In this document: positions 1 to 10,689 of the stretch, one piece after another
How the letters are laid out: each line of letters starts with the position of its first letter
How positions within the stretch are numbered: position 1 is the stretch's first letter
Assembly: GCA_020284085.1 (NCBI GenBank)
Contig: JACEVL010000151.1
Span: 228,501 to 292,500, forward strand
Direction of reading: 5' to 3'
Length of the DNA: 64,000 nucleotides
Source: Aporrectodea caliginosa
Lineage: Eukaryota; Annelida; Clitellata; Crassiclitellata; Lumbricidae
Notes under the pieces: generated by a model
Databases searched by the model: none
What the model saw: the letters and a program-made list of their open reading frames with translations, nothing else
Told to the model about the DNA's origin: nothing
Made by a program: the position numbers and the translations under genes

Positions 1-440
1 GTTACACGGAGTAGAACCTGCTATAATTTATGCAACCACTTATATCCATCGGCCAAGTATTAACGTAGAGACCTGCATTGTTGCACTAGCAAGACAATAG
101 TACAACATGGTGGACACCCAGACAGATATCATTGCCCTACACGACTGTTACAGAAATGATAATGATGTCTATTTGACAATAAGAGACAATCCAATTAAAT
201 TGCCATCACGCATCATTTTGATATTACCTTTCCAACCAACTCTGGCCATTCCCACTTTGTTTCCGACATCACGACACTGCAAAGAAAAAATGAAACATCA
301 AATAACTATCCTACAACAACCTACTTATATGTATTCAAGGCACAAGAGTAAACCTTTAGTTTCCAAGCATTCCGATAGACCCTCATAGAGTCACAGGGCC
401 CACATTCGTGATCATGCTGGTAAGGTCATGTTAGTTCTGG
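1..440 (+). repeat. Dispersed repeat R1, 5' part
   Basis: This block is closely similar to 48780-49180 continuing at 49683-49710, and its first part also resembles 53370-53490. Shared stretches include a GGTGGACACCCAGACAG-like word and a run of AAACATCAA-ATAACTATCCTAC. No reading frame is conserved between copies, so the open frame at 107-388 is treated as chance. It contains the empty version (single TAA at 421-423) of a site that carries a Harbinger-type MITE in the 49-kb copy. The element class of R1 is not recognised. Confidence 0.7.
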
Positions 441-955
441 TTCGTAAGTTAATACGGCTCTGGCTAAAATTCACGGCAAAAGCCAAAATTCACGGTTTCT
501 GTGACTTCGTGATTTTCGTCTGGCCCTAGATTTGACGTGTACGAAATTTATCATTGTATATTCTAGTTACTAAACATAACTCGCTTGTTCTCACCATACT
601 AAAGCAAACGCCGATAAAAAGAATAATTATAGACTTCATTTTCGTGTCTGTCTTTTCGCCTGAATGAAATCAAGTTAGCAACTGAAGCACTTAACAAATT
701 ATCGAAAATTTGGGATTATATATAGGACTACGGGCGCGTCAGCTGTTAGGGGAGCGTAGGACAAGATGTCCCATGCAGTCGTTGGGACCTGACGATTTAT
801 ACGGCCGTGTGCTATAAGTGCCTTTGGTAATTTCGTCATGTAAGCAATAAGGTTTGAAACCTTGTTTTAAGAATGACGATTTATGGTACAATTTGGAAAC
901 AGAACTGAACTTTGCATGTTTTCATGAATTTTGATTATCCAGTCTTGGGCTCTCA
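441..955. other. Unassigned intergenic DNA
   Basis: No reading frame, inverted ends or repeat shared with the rest of the window was seen here. Confidence 0.5.
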
Positions 956-1217
956 CAGTGTGATTCTCATTAGGCCTATAGATGTTATTTCTTTAGTTAC
1001 AGTAACAGTCATTGCTTATGGTTTTTCATTTTAGTATTAGTTACAGTTGGAGTTAGTTTTATTCTTTAGTTATAGTTATAGTTACTGGATTTTATTTAGA
1101 TACTACTTTAGTAACAATAAGGCTAGCGAAATTGCCTACATGTCAGATGCTCAAGATAATTATTTATTTTCGTTAATGAACATTTTCGTTACATTATCGT
1201 TAACGAGAATCACACTG
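956..1217. mobile_element. Nonautonomous hAT-type MITE
   Basis: The element begins CAGTGTGATTCTC and ends GAGAATCACACTG, a perfect 13-bp inverted repeat. Flanking octamers GGCTCTCA (948-955) and GTCTGTCA (1218-1225) match at 6 of 8 positions, consistent with an aged 8-bp hAT target duplication. The interior is rich in TTAGTTATAGTTA words. A longer relative with identical style ends and a perfect target duplication lies at 58699-59248. Confidence 0.85.
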
Positions 1218-1455
1218 GTCTGTCATCACATGAATAAAAGAAGTATAATACGTAATATTTTTTATATTAGTTAGTTCATTTTGTATCGCTGTTTATTTCA
1301 TTAATTTCATTATTGAGCAATATCGAATTGCTGTATGTTTTCTTCATCGCATCTTCAATGTGGTCCGTTTTGCCCGAGCCGTGTGGCTAGACATTTCCTA
1401 TTTGCAATCATTTGTTTTGTATAAATGCATAAATGTTTGACCATGCCTACTTGCG

Positions 1456-1635
1456 GGAAATCTTCGTTCTGCATCTCGAAGTGAACTTGTTGTTCCCTTT
1501 GCGCGCACGTCAAAGGCGCAACATCGTGCCTTTTCAGTGGTTAGGCCGACCACGTGGAATAACCTTTCTTCAGATCTGCGTGTTCTTTTAGACATTGAAC
1601 GAGAATTAGGAATTAAAAGAACTAAAGAAATTTAA
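1456..1635 (+). pseudogene. LINE reverse-transcriptase C-terminal fragment
   Basis: In frame from 1456 to the TAA at 1633-1635 the translation includes HRAFSVVRPTTWNNLSSDLR. This is the C-terminal block (SFSV-x-G-P-x-xWN-xLP-like) seen at the end of many non-LTR retrotransposon reverse transcriptases. Everything upstream, including the catalytic core, is missing. A second, frameshifted copy is at 2499-2634, and both are followed by an R2 repeat, suggesting R2 may belong to the same element's 3' region. Confidence 0.65.
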
Positions 1636-1784
1636 TATTCTTAATATTCTTTGGCCAGTTTTAATATTCGTCAGTATTTGTCAATTTCTAAAAATCTTAA
1701 TATTCGTAATATGCGCATACTCGTTCTATGCTTTTAGATAGAGAGTCTGCATGCAGAGCTGGGCAATGCAGGGACGTCTTACCC

Positions 1785-2115
1785 CACGTTGAAAAAACAG
1801 CATCTGGAGTAAAGATCAACTGCACTTCATCGATCGCTCGTAAACATGTCCGTGAAACCACTCAAGCGAAGCAGAATTTTCATTTCGGACCGTTTTACGA
1901 GTATGTTTACCATAATATGGTGGCTCTTTGGTTTATTTTTAGAGTCAGGCGCGACCCTCTGAAAAAGACACGCCCGCTGACCCGATTGTCTCGTCCACGT
2001 GACCCATATAAGTTTCTCTCCCAAATACGGAATTAAACCTAACAACCCTAGACCCGTTCCTATCCAATCATCCGTACGCCCTACGAGCTACTAAATTCAA
2101 ATAGGTCTAGTGATT
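1785..2115 (+). repeat. Dispersed repeat R2, copy 1
   Basis: The copy contains the word GCATCTGGAGTAAAGATCAA followed by a CTTCATCGATCGCTCGTAAA-like segment. This is shared with 2685-2830, 5850-6170, 8398-8720 and 47460-47810. Frames differ between copies, so it is treated as noncoding. Copies at 1.8 and 5.9 kb share a longer 3' half (GACACGC..CTGTCTCG..CCCTAG). Confidence 0.75.
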
Positions 2116-2490
2116 AGTTTAAAATAAGTGTCCTTTTGCATCAGGGTACCAAACTGGTGTTTCCATGTGTCCCGGAGGTTTCTGACCGCTGAAGATGTAG
2201 GGTCGATCCAGAATTTAGTCGACACTTACGCTCCCTTTATATACCACTGGTTGATCAACGTGATGAGCGATAATACCGTCATTAGCCTCTAGTATTCAGA
2301 AATGTATAGGGCCTACTTGTTACATGCATCGGGGCAAAACGTTCCGCGTAAGACGTTCAGGGGACGTTTTGCACCAAAAGAGTATATAATTTGTTTGATG
2401 AATTTTGGATTTCGGTCTGGATCTGGTGGTGCCAATTAGGGAGCACCCCTGCCTACTTGTGGTAGCTCTGTTGCCCTATCTTAGGTTTAG
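2116..2490. other. Unassigned intergenic DNA
   Basis: No gene, inverted ends or recognisable repeat was seen. Confidence 0.45.
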
Positions 2491-2498
2491 TTGGCCGA

Positions 2499-2634
2499 GG
2501 AAATCTTCGTTCTGCATCTCGAGGTGAACGTATTGTTCCCTTTGCGCGCACTCAAAGGCGCAACATCGTGCCTTTTCAGTGGTTGGGCCGACCAAGTGGA
2601 ATGACCTTCCTTCAGATCTGCGTGTCCTTTAAGA
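2499..2634 (+). pseudogene. LINE C-terminal fragment, second copy
   Basis: This is nearly identical at DNA level to 1456-1590. One base is missing in the GCGCGCAC-TCAAAGG stretch relative to the first copy, which breaks the frame. It is followed at 2685 by an R2 copy, the same arrangement as at 1.5-2.1 kb, so the two blocks look like copies of one longer element. Confidence 0.6.
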
Positions 2635-2684
2635 TAGACAGTGTTCATGCAGAGTGGGGCCATGCAGGGGACGTCTAACCCCAC

Positions 2685-2830
2685 ATTGAAACAATCAACA
2701 CCTGGAGTAAAGATCGACTGCATTTCATCGATCGCTCGTAAGCAGGCTGGTGAAACCACTCAAGCTGAACAGAATTTGCAGTTTCTGGAGGCTTTGAGAC
2801 TATGTTACCATATGTTACACTACCCGTGGT
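2685..2830 (+). repeat. Dispersed repeat R2, copy 2 (short)
   Basis: It matches R2 copy 1 through the CATCGATCGCTCGTAA and ACCACTCAAGC words and ends early. Confidence 0.65.
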
Positions 2831-3194
2831 AGGCCTATCCATGCTTGAATTGGTTTGATTCTGATTAAGGTTTATTATTTGGTTTGAATCCAGTTGATGT
2901 TTATGTCTTTGCGATCACTTTTCTATATCGAAAAAACCGAACTTAGGCCTAATATTGATTCAAGTCCTTCCTTTTGTTCTCATTTACTACGATGTTGTTA
3001 GCAACAATGGAAAATAATCATGTTACGCCTGTTTCGCTTCTCATTGGCTTCAATTAAAGAATTGATTGATTTATTTATTGATCGATTTTGATTGTTTTTG
3101 ATTGATTGATTGATTGATACATCTATAGGCCTACACACATACATTCATATGCATACATACACAGAGTGTAGGCTAAGTCCTTCTATACACTCTG
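2831..3194. repeat. AT-rich DNA with (GATT)n tail
   Basis: Bases 3052-3118 contain CAATTAAAGAATTGATTGATT followed by repeated GATT. This resembles the 3' terminus of the LINE-A copy at about 35000-35040, which ends in an ATTGATTG repeat. It may be a very short, 5'-truncated LINE 3' end. The rest is unassigned. Confidence 0.4.
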
Positions 3195-3942
3195 ATAGGC
3201 CTAGATTGGCCTAAATACATATATACATATATATATATTATATACATGTCCTATACATACATATATAGGCTACAAACAAACATAGATAGGCGGCATGATA
3301 GGCCTATATACAGCGTAGCGAACGAATACCTGACTGTGAGCTGGATCAGATGCCAGAGGAGTATAGCCTAACTTTGGTCTTGGAAGTGGGGATACAAAAT
3401 TTCGCATCGTTTAATAATAATAATGATTAATAATAGTAACAAGGAAATAATAGTGATGATAGTGATCATGATGACGATGCTGATGCTCTGTGATTGTTTT
3501 GAGTCTTGAGGGATCATAAGAAGACCTGTCTCTGAGAAAAATAATAGCAACGCGCCTTGTTTCTTCTGGTTAGAAGGTATGATAATTTGGGGGTAAGGTA
3601 CCCTGCATTCCAGTAAGTTGGGTACGAAAATTACGCCTATACCAGGTTCTGTAGTCATTGAAAGAATGGAAACATTGAAGAGATGGGTAATGGGTTCTGC
3701 CAGCATGGGAGCGGCCGCTTCGAGAAACCAGGCGGTCATTCCATCAGAGCCGCTACTGATTTTTGAGCGGCGCTATAAATGTTTGGTTACAATATTTACA
3801 ATTACAATTACATTGATGTATAGCAGAAGGCTTCTGTTTTTATTATAAAATTGTCATAGATTCGCATTAAATCGATCCAGTAAACTGTATATATATAGCC
3901 TATAATATTATACACAAACAGGGATTTTTTCTAGCGACTGAA

Positions 3943-4178
3943 TAATAATAATAATAATATCTTTTCTTTAATTGAGCGCCTGACAAACGCACTGCGCTGT
4001 ACATTTACATGTTATGCAATTGAAACAATCTTAACTAGTTAACTACTAACAGAACAGACAGCCTGCAATACACGGCGCTAATAACAGCCTACAAAGCATA
4101 TCCGCCCTACGGGGCTCAAACTCAGTACCTCTCGCACTCAACGCCAGATGTTATCCAACGCGCCACCGGACCCCCCAT
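3943..4178 (-). mobile_element. tRNA-derived SINE with (TAA)n tail, copy A
   Basis: Read on the minus strand, the element starts near GGTCCGGTGGCGCGTTGGATAA, an RNA polymerase III A-box-like head. A B-box-like GAGTTTGAGCCCC follows, then a unique body, and it ends in GATATTATTATT repeats. Related copies are at 4612-4865, 13225-13438 and 24974-25215. The paralogous segment at 13.82 kb lacks this insertion. Confidence 0.75.
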
Positions 4179-4611
4179 ACATTGTGTGGCCTTGACCCTG
4201 CTAATTTCTCAATGAATTGATCTGGTGAAATCATTCACAACCGCTGTCCTTCTGAATGGTTGACACGAATATTAAGATCTCCGTGTACGTACGGACCAAA
4301 GGCAGAGACACCTTTTAAACGCCTGCCATCGCTCCTATATTAAATCTCAACCACAATAGCAGCCAAATGCTTGGCGTATGAAATGATCGGGTCATTCGGG
4401 TGAGATACTTCAACCACCGCTGCCCGTTCGAATGAGTGCCGCGCCTGTTAAGGTTCCCGTGTATACGGACCACGGACAGAAAGACACCTCTTAAACGCTT
4501 GCCATCGCTCCTATATTAATTTCAAACTCCATTTAATCATAAGATTTAAGCATTCCGTCAACTTTATTGGTACAGTAACGACAGTTGTCACCATACATTA
4601 GGACCTACAGT

Positions 4612-4865
4612 AAATAATATCTTTTCTTTAATCAAGCGCCTGACAAACGCACTGCTCTATATATTCACATGTTATGACAATTACACAATTCACAAGAACA
4701 CAATTTAATGACAGAACTTCAGAAGACATAAATCTTAACTACTAACAGAACAGACAGCCTGCAATACACGACGCTAATAGCAGCCTACAAAGCATGTCCG
4801 CCCTACGGAACTCGAATTCGGTACCTCTCGCCAATGTGTTATCCAATGCTCTATCGGGCCCCCAA
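4612..4865 (-). mobile_element. tRNA-derived SINE with (TAA)n tail, copy B
   Basis: It shares with copy A the words AAGCGCCTGACAAACGCACTG, CAGACAGCCTGCAATACACG and TCCGCCCTACGG, with an extra stretch near 4670-4735. The head end reads GGGCCCGATAGAGCATTGGA on the minus strand. It interrupts the duplicated segment at the point where copy 2 carries a different insertion (14419-14626). Confidence 0.75.
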
Positions 4866-5032
4866 ATAACAACGTTTTACGAACAGTGACATTTAGTGCA
4901 TAGATACTGCAAATGTAAATGTACACCTTTTTATGTAGGTACCGTAGATGTACAGCTTTGATCCTGCATGCTCAACTTTCAATAAATTGATAGCGTGAGA
5001 TCCTTCACCACCGCTGCCCGTTAATTGAGAGG

Positions 5033-5036
<4 letters not shown>

Positions 5037-5098
<62 letters not shown>
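5037..5098. repeat. (AT)n microsatellite
   Basis: An uninterrupted TA/AT dinucleotide run of about 60 bases inside duplicated segment copy 1. The paralogous position near 14795 has ordinary sequence. Confidence 0.95.
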
Positions 5099-5100
<2 letters not shown>

Positions 5101-5190
5101 ACCGTGTAAAGCGACCTTATGGCCGCTGCTCGTTTTTACAATAAACTGATCGGGAGAGATACTTCAAACACCGCTGCCCGTTTCAATTAT

Positions 5191-5454
5191 CCACAAGCAA
5201 TCCAATGGGGGTTCCGTTTCGAAACCACAGCCCCCCGACTTATCATGGCTATGTTTATTCACCACGAAGGTAGAAAGCCCAACGCGAGCGGATGATTAGA
5301 GTTATCAATCAATATTCGTTTATTCATATTATATAAAGTGTGTAGGCCTATGTGTGTTTTGCGCAGACATGTGCTTTAGGGTAAGACAGCTGTTCAGGTT
5401 TGAGCACAAGAGTAGAGTCATAACCAGCGATCCCGTCCTAAACAAAGAGGAACC
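5191..5454. other. Unassigned intergenic DNA
   Basis: No gene or repeat was recognised. Confidence 0.45.
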
Positions 5455-5590
5455 GGATCACCCCTTCAGGAAGAACCGGAACGCCCCTTCAGGAAGAAAC
5501 GGAACGCCCCTTCAGGAAGAACCAGAACGCCCCTTCAGGAAGAAACGGAACGCCCCTTCAGGAAGAACCAGAACGCCGGCTTCAGTCGCC
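5455..5590 (+). repeat. 23-bp minisatellite
   Basis: About five copies of a unit resembling CCCCTTCAGGAAGAACCGGA, with starts at 5461, 5484 and 5507. The 23-bp period shifts frame at every unit, so the open frame at 5354-5692 is a repeat artefact. Confidence 0.85.
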
Positions 5591-5849
5591 ATGCTAATCA
5601 AAGAAAGAACCGATACGGCGTTGCGATCTTCCAAAAAAGAACCGGAACGCCGTTCCGTTCCCAAACGACCCATGGTCATGACATTCTTATGAATTATAAA
5701 CTTGTGATCACGAGATCTGCTTCAGTATAATGCAAAACGACAGTGCTGAGCACTCACCTTTTCTCTTCAAGATTGACCAACTCTTCAGAATAGCAATTAG
5801 GCCTAACTGGTGTAAACGCGGGCTTTTATAGGATTCTTGCGCCGCCTCA

Positions 5850-6170
5850 TCTAACAAGCAACATCTGGAGAGAAGATCAACAGACTGCACTTCGTTGACA
5901 GCTCGTAAACATGCCCCGTGAAACACTCACTCACTGCCAAAAGAACTTGCAATTCGAGATGCTTTACGAGGCCCTATCCAGGTCCCTAAAGATAAAAATA
6001 AATGGAGCAGCCACGCGCGACCCACTTCACTTTAAAAAGACACGCACCATAACCCGACTGTCTCGCCCAAATAATTTTCTCTGCCAACGAAAGAATTAAA
6101 CCAAACAACCCTAGCCCGTTCCTACTTAATCCTACCAAATCATCTGCACTAACTCCTGAATACAAATAGG
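5850..6170 (+). repeat. Dispersed repeat R2, copy 3
   Basis: It aligns with copy 1 at 1785-2115 along its whole length, including the CCCTAG.CCCGTTCCTA 3' part. Confidence 0.7.
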
Positions 6171-6180
6171 CGTTATCATG

Positions 6181-6346
6181 CAGGGACGTAACTAGCGTTG
6201 GGCTTGGGGGCTTAAGCCCCCCTCCAAACGAAGCTGAAGCCCCCAAATAAATCAAACCGCCAGGCTTCACTATAGGCTCGGGCTACCGCATTCGCCATGT
6301 TCTAGGCTTAAACCCCCCCAAACGAAAAGTCCTAGTTACGCCACTG
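6181..6346. mobile_element. hAT-type MITE
   Basis: The ends are CAGGGACGTAACTAG and CTAGTTACGCCACTG, inverted repeats with two mismatches. The interior has GGGGGCTTAAGCCCCC-type stems. The right flank GCGTTATG resembles the left flank GCGTTATCATG, so a target duplication is likely but imperfect. It is related, in inverted orientation, to the element at 9008-9165. Confidence 0.75.
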
Positions 6347-6483
6347 GCGTTATGACTTGTTCAATATACATGTAAGCGTCCTCTGTACATGTACATAGCA
6401 TATAGCTGCTGTTTCTAAACGTCCCAAAGGTGAAGATGGAGGGTGGATCGAGGATTTAACATCCTACACTTATTCTGCCTATA

Positions 6484-6876
6484 CAGGGTGGGCAAAAAAA
6501 GGAACCCCTTACGCATTTTTGATAATATTTCTGCCAAAAGTGAGAATTTTTAAATCACGTTTTACACGCTTAAAGGTAATTCATACCTACGTATATTGGC
6601 CAAATTTCATCAAAATATTTCAAACAGAACAAAAGTTATATCACTTTTAGTGAGTCCACCCACTGTTTTTTGATGGTTCAAAAACGTAACACAACAAAAA
6701 GCAACAAAAAACTATTTTACTAAGTCACTTCTCAAATAATTGTTAACAAACAAACTTGATATTGCCAGATACATATTATTTAGAAAAGAAACGGGGTACC
6801 AGCGTAGCTGCACGTCACTGTGACGTCATTTAGCAAGAAGAAATGCGTAGGGGTTCCTTTTTTATGGCCCACCCTG
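6484..6876. mobile_element. Tc1/mariner-type MITE
   Basis: Starts CAGGGTGGGCAAAAAAAGGA and ends TCCTTTTTTATGGCCCACCCTG, giving about 30-bp imperfect inverted ends. The flanks are TA dinucleotides at 6482-6483 and 6877-6878, as expected for mariner insertion. At 393 bp with no long frame it is nonautonomous. Confidence 0.85.
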
Positions 6877-6879
6877 TAG

Positions 6880-7735
6880 ATGCGCTACTGGCTGAACTCA
6901 AGGCCTATGATTTGGCACCATAGGCCTGCCCTTCGAAGTATTGCGGTATTTGGAAGAAACCTCGATCTGTCACTAAATTACTACTAGGCAACATGTACAT
7001 TGATTACGCTTAGCCTACAGTGTGAGGAAACTGCTCAGTATGAGTGCCGACAGGGTTGGCGTCGCATCGTAATCGTAAAACTCTAAACTTCTAAAGCGCA
7101 ATTCGAAAGCCAAGCGCAGGGCACTAGCATACTCACGAACGCTGAGCGCTGGATGTGGCTAAGCTCAACCGAGTTCGACACCAGAGGGCGAGCGAGGGGC
7201 GAAATGATGTGCACTAGGCACCTGGAGCACTTAGAGAAAACATCATCCAGACAAAATAATTTTTAGTCTGCAACGAAGAACATTCTTCGGTAAGTCTGGT
7301 AAGTCTATCCATCTATCACAGACTCCTTCATTCACCAGCCACGGCAGCCAGCCAAGCAAATCTAAACAACTGCATTGATTGATCGCTAATAAATCAGCCA
7401 GTCTACAGACGAAAAGTAAAAGGATATGGATACAGGTTGGGCCATCGCTTAACGCTAAAAATACCCTGATATAATGGAATGATGAAAATGTATTGCATAA
7501 GATGCTGAAGGCTGTGCCTGAGAAGCATAAAATGTGTCCTGCCTTGTCCCAGACAGACGCGTTCACCGGTTAACCCCCTTAAGTGGGTCAGACGATACTA
7601 TTTTCATCTGCGTTGAGATGTTTTCGTTATAGCTTTAGCACATGGACTGTGGACATATGCATAACTAACAGGTGGAACGGCTAGTGGGTGTGAGTGCGGT
7701 TAGTTAGGCTACTGTAACCACCCTGCAATGATAAA
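6880..7735. other. Unassigned intergenic DNA
   Basis: No reliable reading frame or repeat was found. The 107-codon frame on the minus strand (7243-7566) resembles nothing I recognise and has no supporting context. Confidence 0.45.
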
Positions 7736-7739
7736 AATC

Positions 7740-8175
7740 GGCCAGTACAATAGGTTAGTTTTAATTATGGCGGGGTGGGGGTGGGGTGCCATAATAACAA
7801 TCGGCTGTTGGTTTTTTTATTGTGGCTGGGGATGCCATAATAAAAATCCTATCGTAAAAAATTGGCCAGTTAGCCTAAGTTAGTTTTTATTTTGGCAGGG
7901 GTGGGATGCCATAATAAAAATCCTATCGTAAAAAATTGGCCAGTTAGCCTAAGTTAGTTTTTATTTTGGCAGGGGTGGGATGCCATAATAAAAATCCTAC
8001 CGTAAAAAATTGGCCAGTTAGCCTAAGTTAGTTTTTATTTTGGCAGGGGTGGGATGCCATAATAAAAATTCTATCGTAAAAAATTGGCCAGTTAGCCTAA
8101 GTTAGTTTTTATTTTGGCAGGGGTGGGATGCCATAATAAAAATCCGGCCGTGATAACAAAAATCGTCCAGTAGTT
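7740..8175 (+). repeat. 74-bp tandem repeat
   Basis: GCCATAATAAAAATCC recurs at 7834, 7908, 7982, 8056 and 8130, an exact 74-bp period. A diverged unit lies upstream (7740-7833). Each unit contains TTGGCCAGTTAGCCTAAG and GGCAGGGGTGGG. The units are nearly identical, so the expansion looks recent. Confidence 0.93.
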
Positions 8176-8397
8176 TAGTAGTTAGTAGTATAGTAACCCA
8201 TGCAGTTACAAGTTACTTGATGGCCGATTTTAATTATGGCAGGAACCAGACTTATATAGATGGACCTCTGCCAGTTTGCTATGAACACTAGATAGTAATA
8301 TTAGCCTATCATTTAAGAACTTCTATAGCGCCAAGGCTTCAATCGAAGTTCGCTACCAGCCTGTACCAGGCAAAACTGTTGTGTAGGCCTTAAGCCA

Positions 8398-8720
8398 ATT
8401 TCCCGCAAACAGACAGCATCTGGAGTAGAGATCAACGGCACCACATCGATCGATCGTAAACATGCCCGTGAAACCACTCAAGCGAAACAGAATTTGCATT
8501 TCTGGATGTATTGCGAGTATTATGTACAATATTGTCATGCCGCGCCTCGCCTCAACAGATGTCGCCCACATCGTTTCATCGACTGACGGAGTTGCGTGTC
8601 GCGGTAGAAGGTCCTGTGCGTAAGTCAGAGGAAAGGCAGTGTTAGGCTTTGGGTTCGAATCGTCTGTGTTCTGGCGCTGCCATTGATATCTACCGCCTAT
8701 ATATCTCTTTATAAGGAACT
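8398..8720 (+). repeat. Dispersed repeat R2, copy 4
   Basis: It shares with 47460-47810 both the GCATCTGGAGTA..GATCAAC part and a downstream part with GGGTTCGAATCGTCTGTG and GCGCTGCCATTGATATC. The GGTTCGAATC core looks like a polymerase III B box, so this downstream part could be SINE-like. Confidence 0.7.
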
Positions 8721-9007
8721 CCAACCCTGCAGGAGAGTCGCTCGCCATCCGTCTAAGAGTACCAGGAAATACAGGAGCTGTAGGGTCTTTCGTTCGGGCA
8801 CTCCCACATTTCTCTCGGAAGATGGTCGTGTGGTAAGGCGCGTCTATATGCATGTTCGGTAGTGGCTGCACGTCCGAGGTTAAATTCTGCTTCCACAGCG
8901 AACTTTGGAATCGGCGAAACCTCTAAGCTCAACAATACTTGAAAGAGCGCCTCTTTAGTTTCCCTTGTTGCTTGGAGTTTGAGTGAAGAGATGATTAAAT
9001 CGAAGCC

Positions 9008-9165
9008 CAGTGGCGTAACTAGGACTTTTCGTTTGGGGGGGGCTTTAAGCCCTGAACATTGCGAGTACGGTAGCCTGAGCCCATATTGAAGCCGGGGGCT
9101 TGATTCATTTTTAGGGGGCTTCAGCTTCGTTTAGCCCCCCAAGCCCAACGCTAGTTACGTCCCTG
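9008..9165. mobile_element. hAT-type MITE
   Basis: Ends are CAGTGGCGTAACTAG and CTAGTTACGTCCCTG. It is flanked by a perfect 8-bp target duplication TCGAAGCC at 9000-9007 and 9166-9173. It is 158 bp long and noncoding, with internal GGGGCTT/AAGCCCC stems. Confidence 0.93.
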
Positions 9166-9264
9166 TCGAAGCCACAGCTTCCTTTGTTTCTTTAGAGTTT
9201 GCAAGAGAACATCGAAATATTACATTACTAGGCCTTATCCTATAACAGCCTGTATACTTATGGG

Positions 9265-9990
9265 TATGCTAAGCACAAGCAAACCCTCCCCTCTCAGCAC
9301 GCCAACATGGGCTCACATGGACCTATTTGGGTCCCATCAAATGTCCGTGAGCATCCTGGTAGGGTCATATTATTTTGTTCAGGTGTTTGCCCACACAAAA
9401 ACTTCAAAAGCCTTCAAAGGAGTTTCAACTCAATCACTTGTGTTTTCGTGACGGTGTAGTCAGTCAGGGCTGTTGTTTCATTGATTAAACTACATAATAT
9501 TCCCTATTCATTTAAGCTCTTCCTGAAAATTTCATTGAATTATTCAAAATTATAATGAGAAGTATGTCATTCTAATTCCAATTGACTGGCCAAACACGAG
9601 AATATCAATGCACGAGAAGCTAAAAGAGAGTTTGTTCACGATACTCGGATAGCTCACAGACTTTGGTTTCCAGCTCATTTGCATCACCTACGCGTTCGTT
9701 GTCACATTTAGGGAGACTTGTAACTAAGCGGCAAAAGATGCAATGTGAATTTCTAGAAATGTTAAGTTTTCTGTGTCTAATTTACACTCCGGATTGTTCG
9801 GTTTTGGCATATTATTACAAGTGAATTTTGTCTAGTTCAGTTGATTCAAGATTATCGAAAATGATGCGATCAGCTTTTCACATTCTCTGCTCTCTAAGCT
9901 AAATTGTTCATCTATTGTTACAACTAGGCTAATTAGTTATTTTGCTTTCATACCCAGATTTTCAGACTGCATGCTTAATAGTGCTTTAAA
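9265..9990 (+). repeat. Dispersed repeat R1, 3' part
   Basis: It aligns with 49083-50300, with shared words such as ACTTCAAAAGCCTTCAA, GACGGTGTAGT and TTTCAGACTGCATGCTTAAT. The Harbinger-type MITE of the 49-kb copy is absent here. Confidence 0.75.
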
Positions 9991-10689
9991 CAAAATTTTT
10001 AGCAGTTTTGTTTTCAAATAAACGTTCAGATATAGCTGAAAACGGGATTCCAGAACGTTAACAGCAGGCCCCATAATTCATGTCAAATGCTTCCAATAAC
10101 GCATGCGGCTTTTGGGATCCGCGTCTGACCCCCTTAATCGCGGGAGAGAGCACCGAGGGTGACGAAATCGGTTGCTTTCGGCGCCCTTGTTTGTCCCCGT
10201 GCCATCAATTTAAAACTTTGCTTCCCTAAAACAAAATACCTGCTGACGCCCTTGTCGAGAGGGTGGTTTAGGCTACTTCACGCCCCGAAGCGTATACGGT
10301 GCCAGCGAAACTGTGGCGGACAAGCCACAAGACAGAGTGAAGGCTGTCTGATCTATTATAGCTGTATAATATTGACGTTTTCAATACACGGTGCGGCCTC
10401 TTAATCGCTAGATGGCGTGTTACATACACTCGATTCGAGTTATAATAAATGTAATTAAAATTACACGGTCGCTTAATTCTTGCAATTTTAACGTTTTAAT
10501 GTAGTGATTTAATAAAACTACACCCTTTTAAGTTCAATAGTTGATGGCCAAAGGTAGGGCGACGCTGAAATTGAAACTTATAACCTAGCCTCTTTGCTAC
10601 CTTTGTTTAAGGCGTGTTTTGTACGCTAGTATAAATACGAAGTGACCTGTATAACGTGTGGTGATGCTTGAATAGAGGCTGCCTCATGG
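9991..10689. other. Unassigned intergenic DNA
   Basis: No gene or repeat was recognised. The 81-codon frame at 10159-10404 has no family resemblance that I can see. Confidence 0.4.

Larger units (their letters stand above)
3195..5190 (+). repeat. Duplicated segment, copy 1
   Basis: This segment is collinear with 12090-14930 in direct orientation, for example ACAGCGTAGCGAACGA.TACC, TACAAAATTTCGCATCG and GTACAGTAACGACAGTTG. Copy 1 lacks the hAT element found at 12587-13692 in copy 2 but has two SINEs that copy 2 lacks. Its 3' half contains an internally repeated motif (CTCGACCCTGCTCAA.TT .. CACCGCTGCCCGT) that also occurs at 50420-50600 and 60755-61180. No conserved reading frame was found. 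Confidence 0.8.

Noticed and set aside
5354..5692. 112-codon frame
   Set aside because: Made of a 23-bp minisatellite whose period shifts frame each unit.
7740..8175. Possible CRISPR array (regular 74-bp spacing)
   Set aside because: The whole 74-bp unit is repeated with no variable spacers; eukaryotic tandem repeat.
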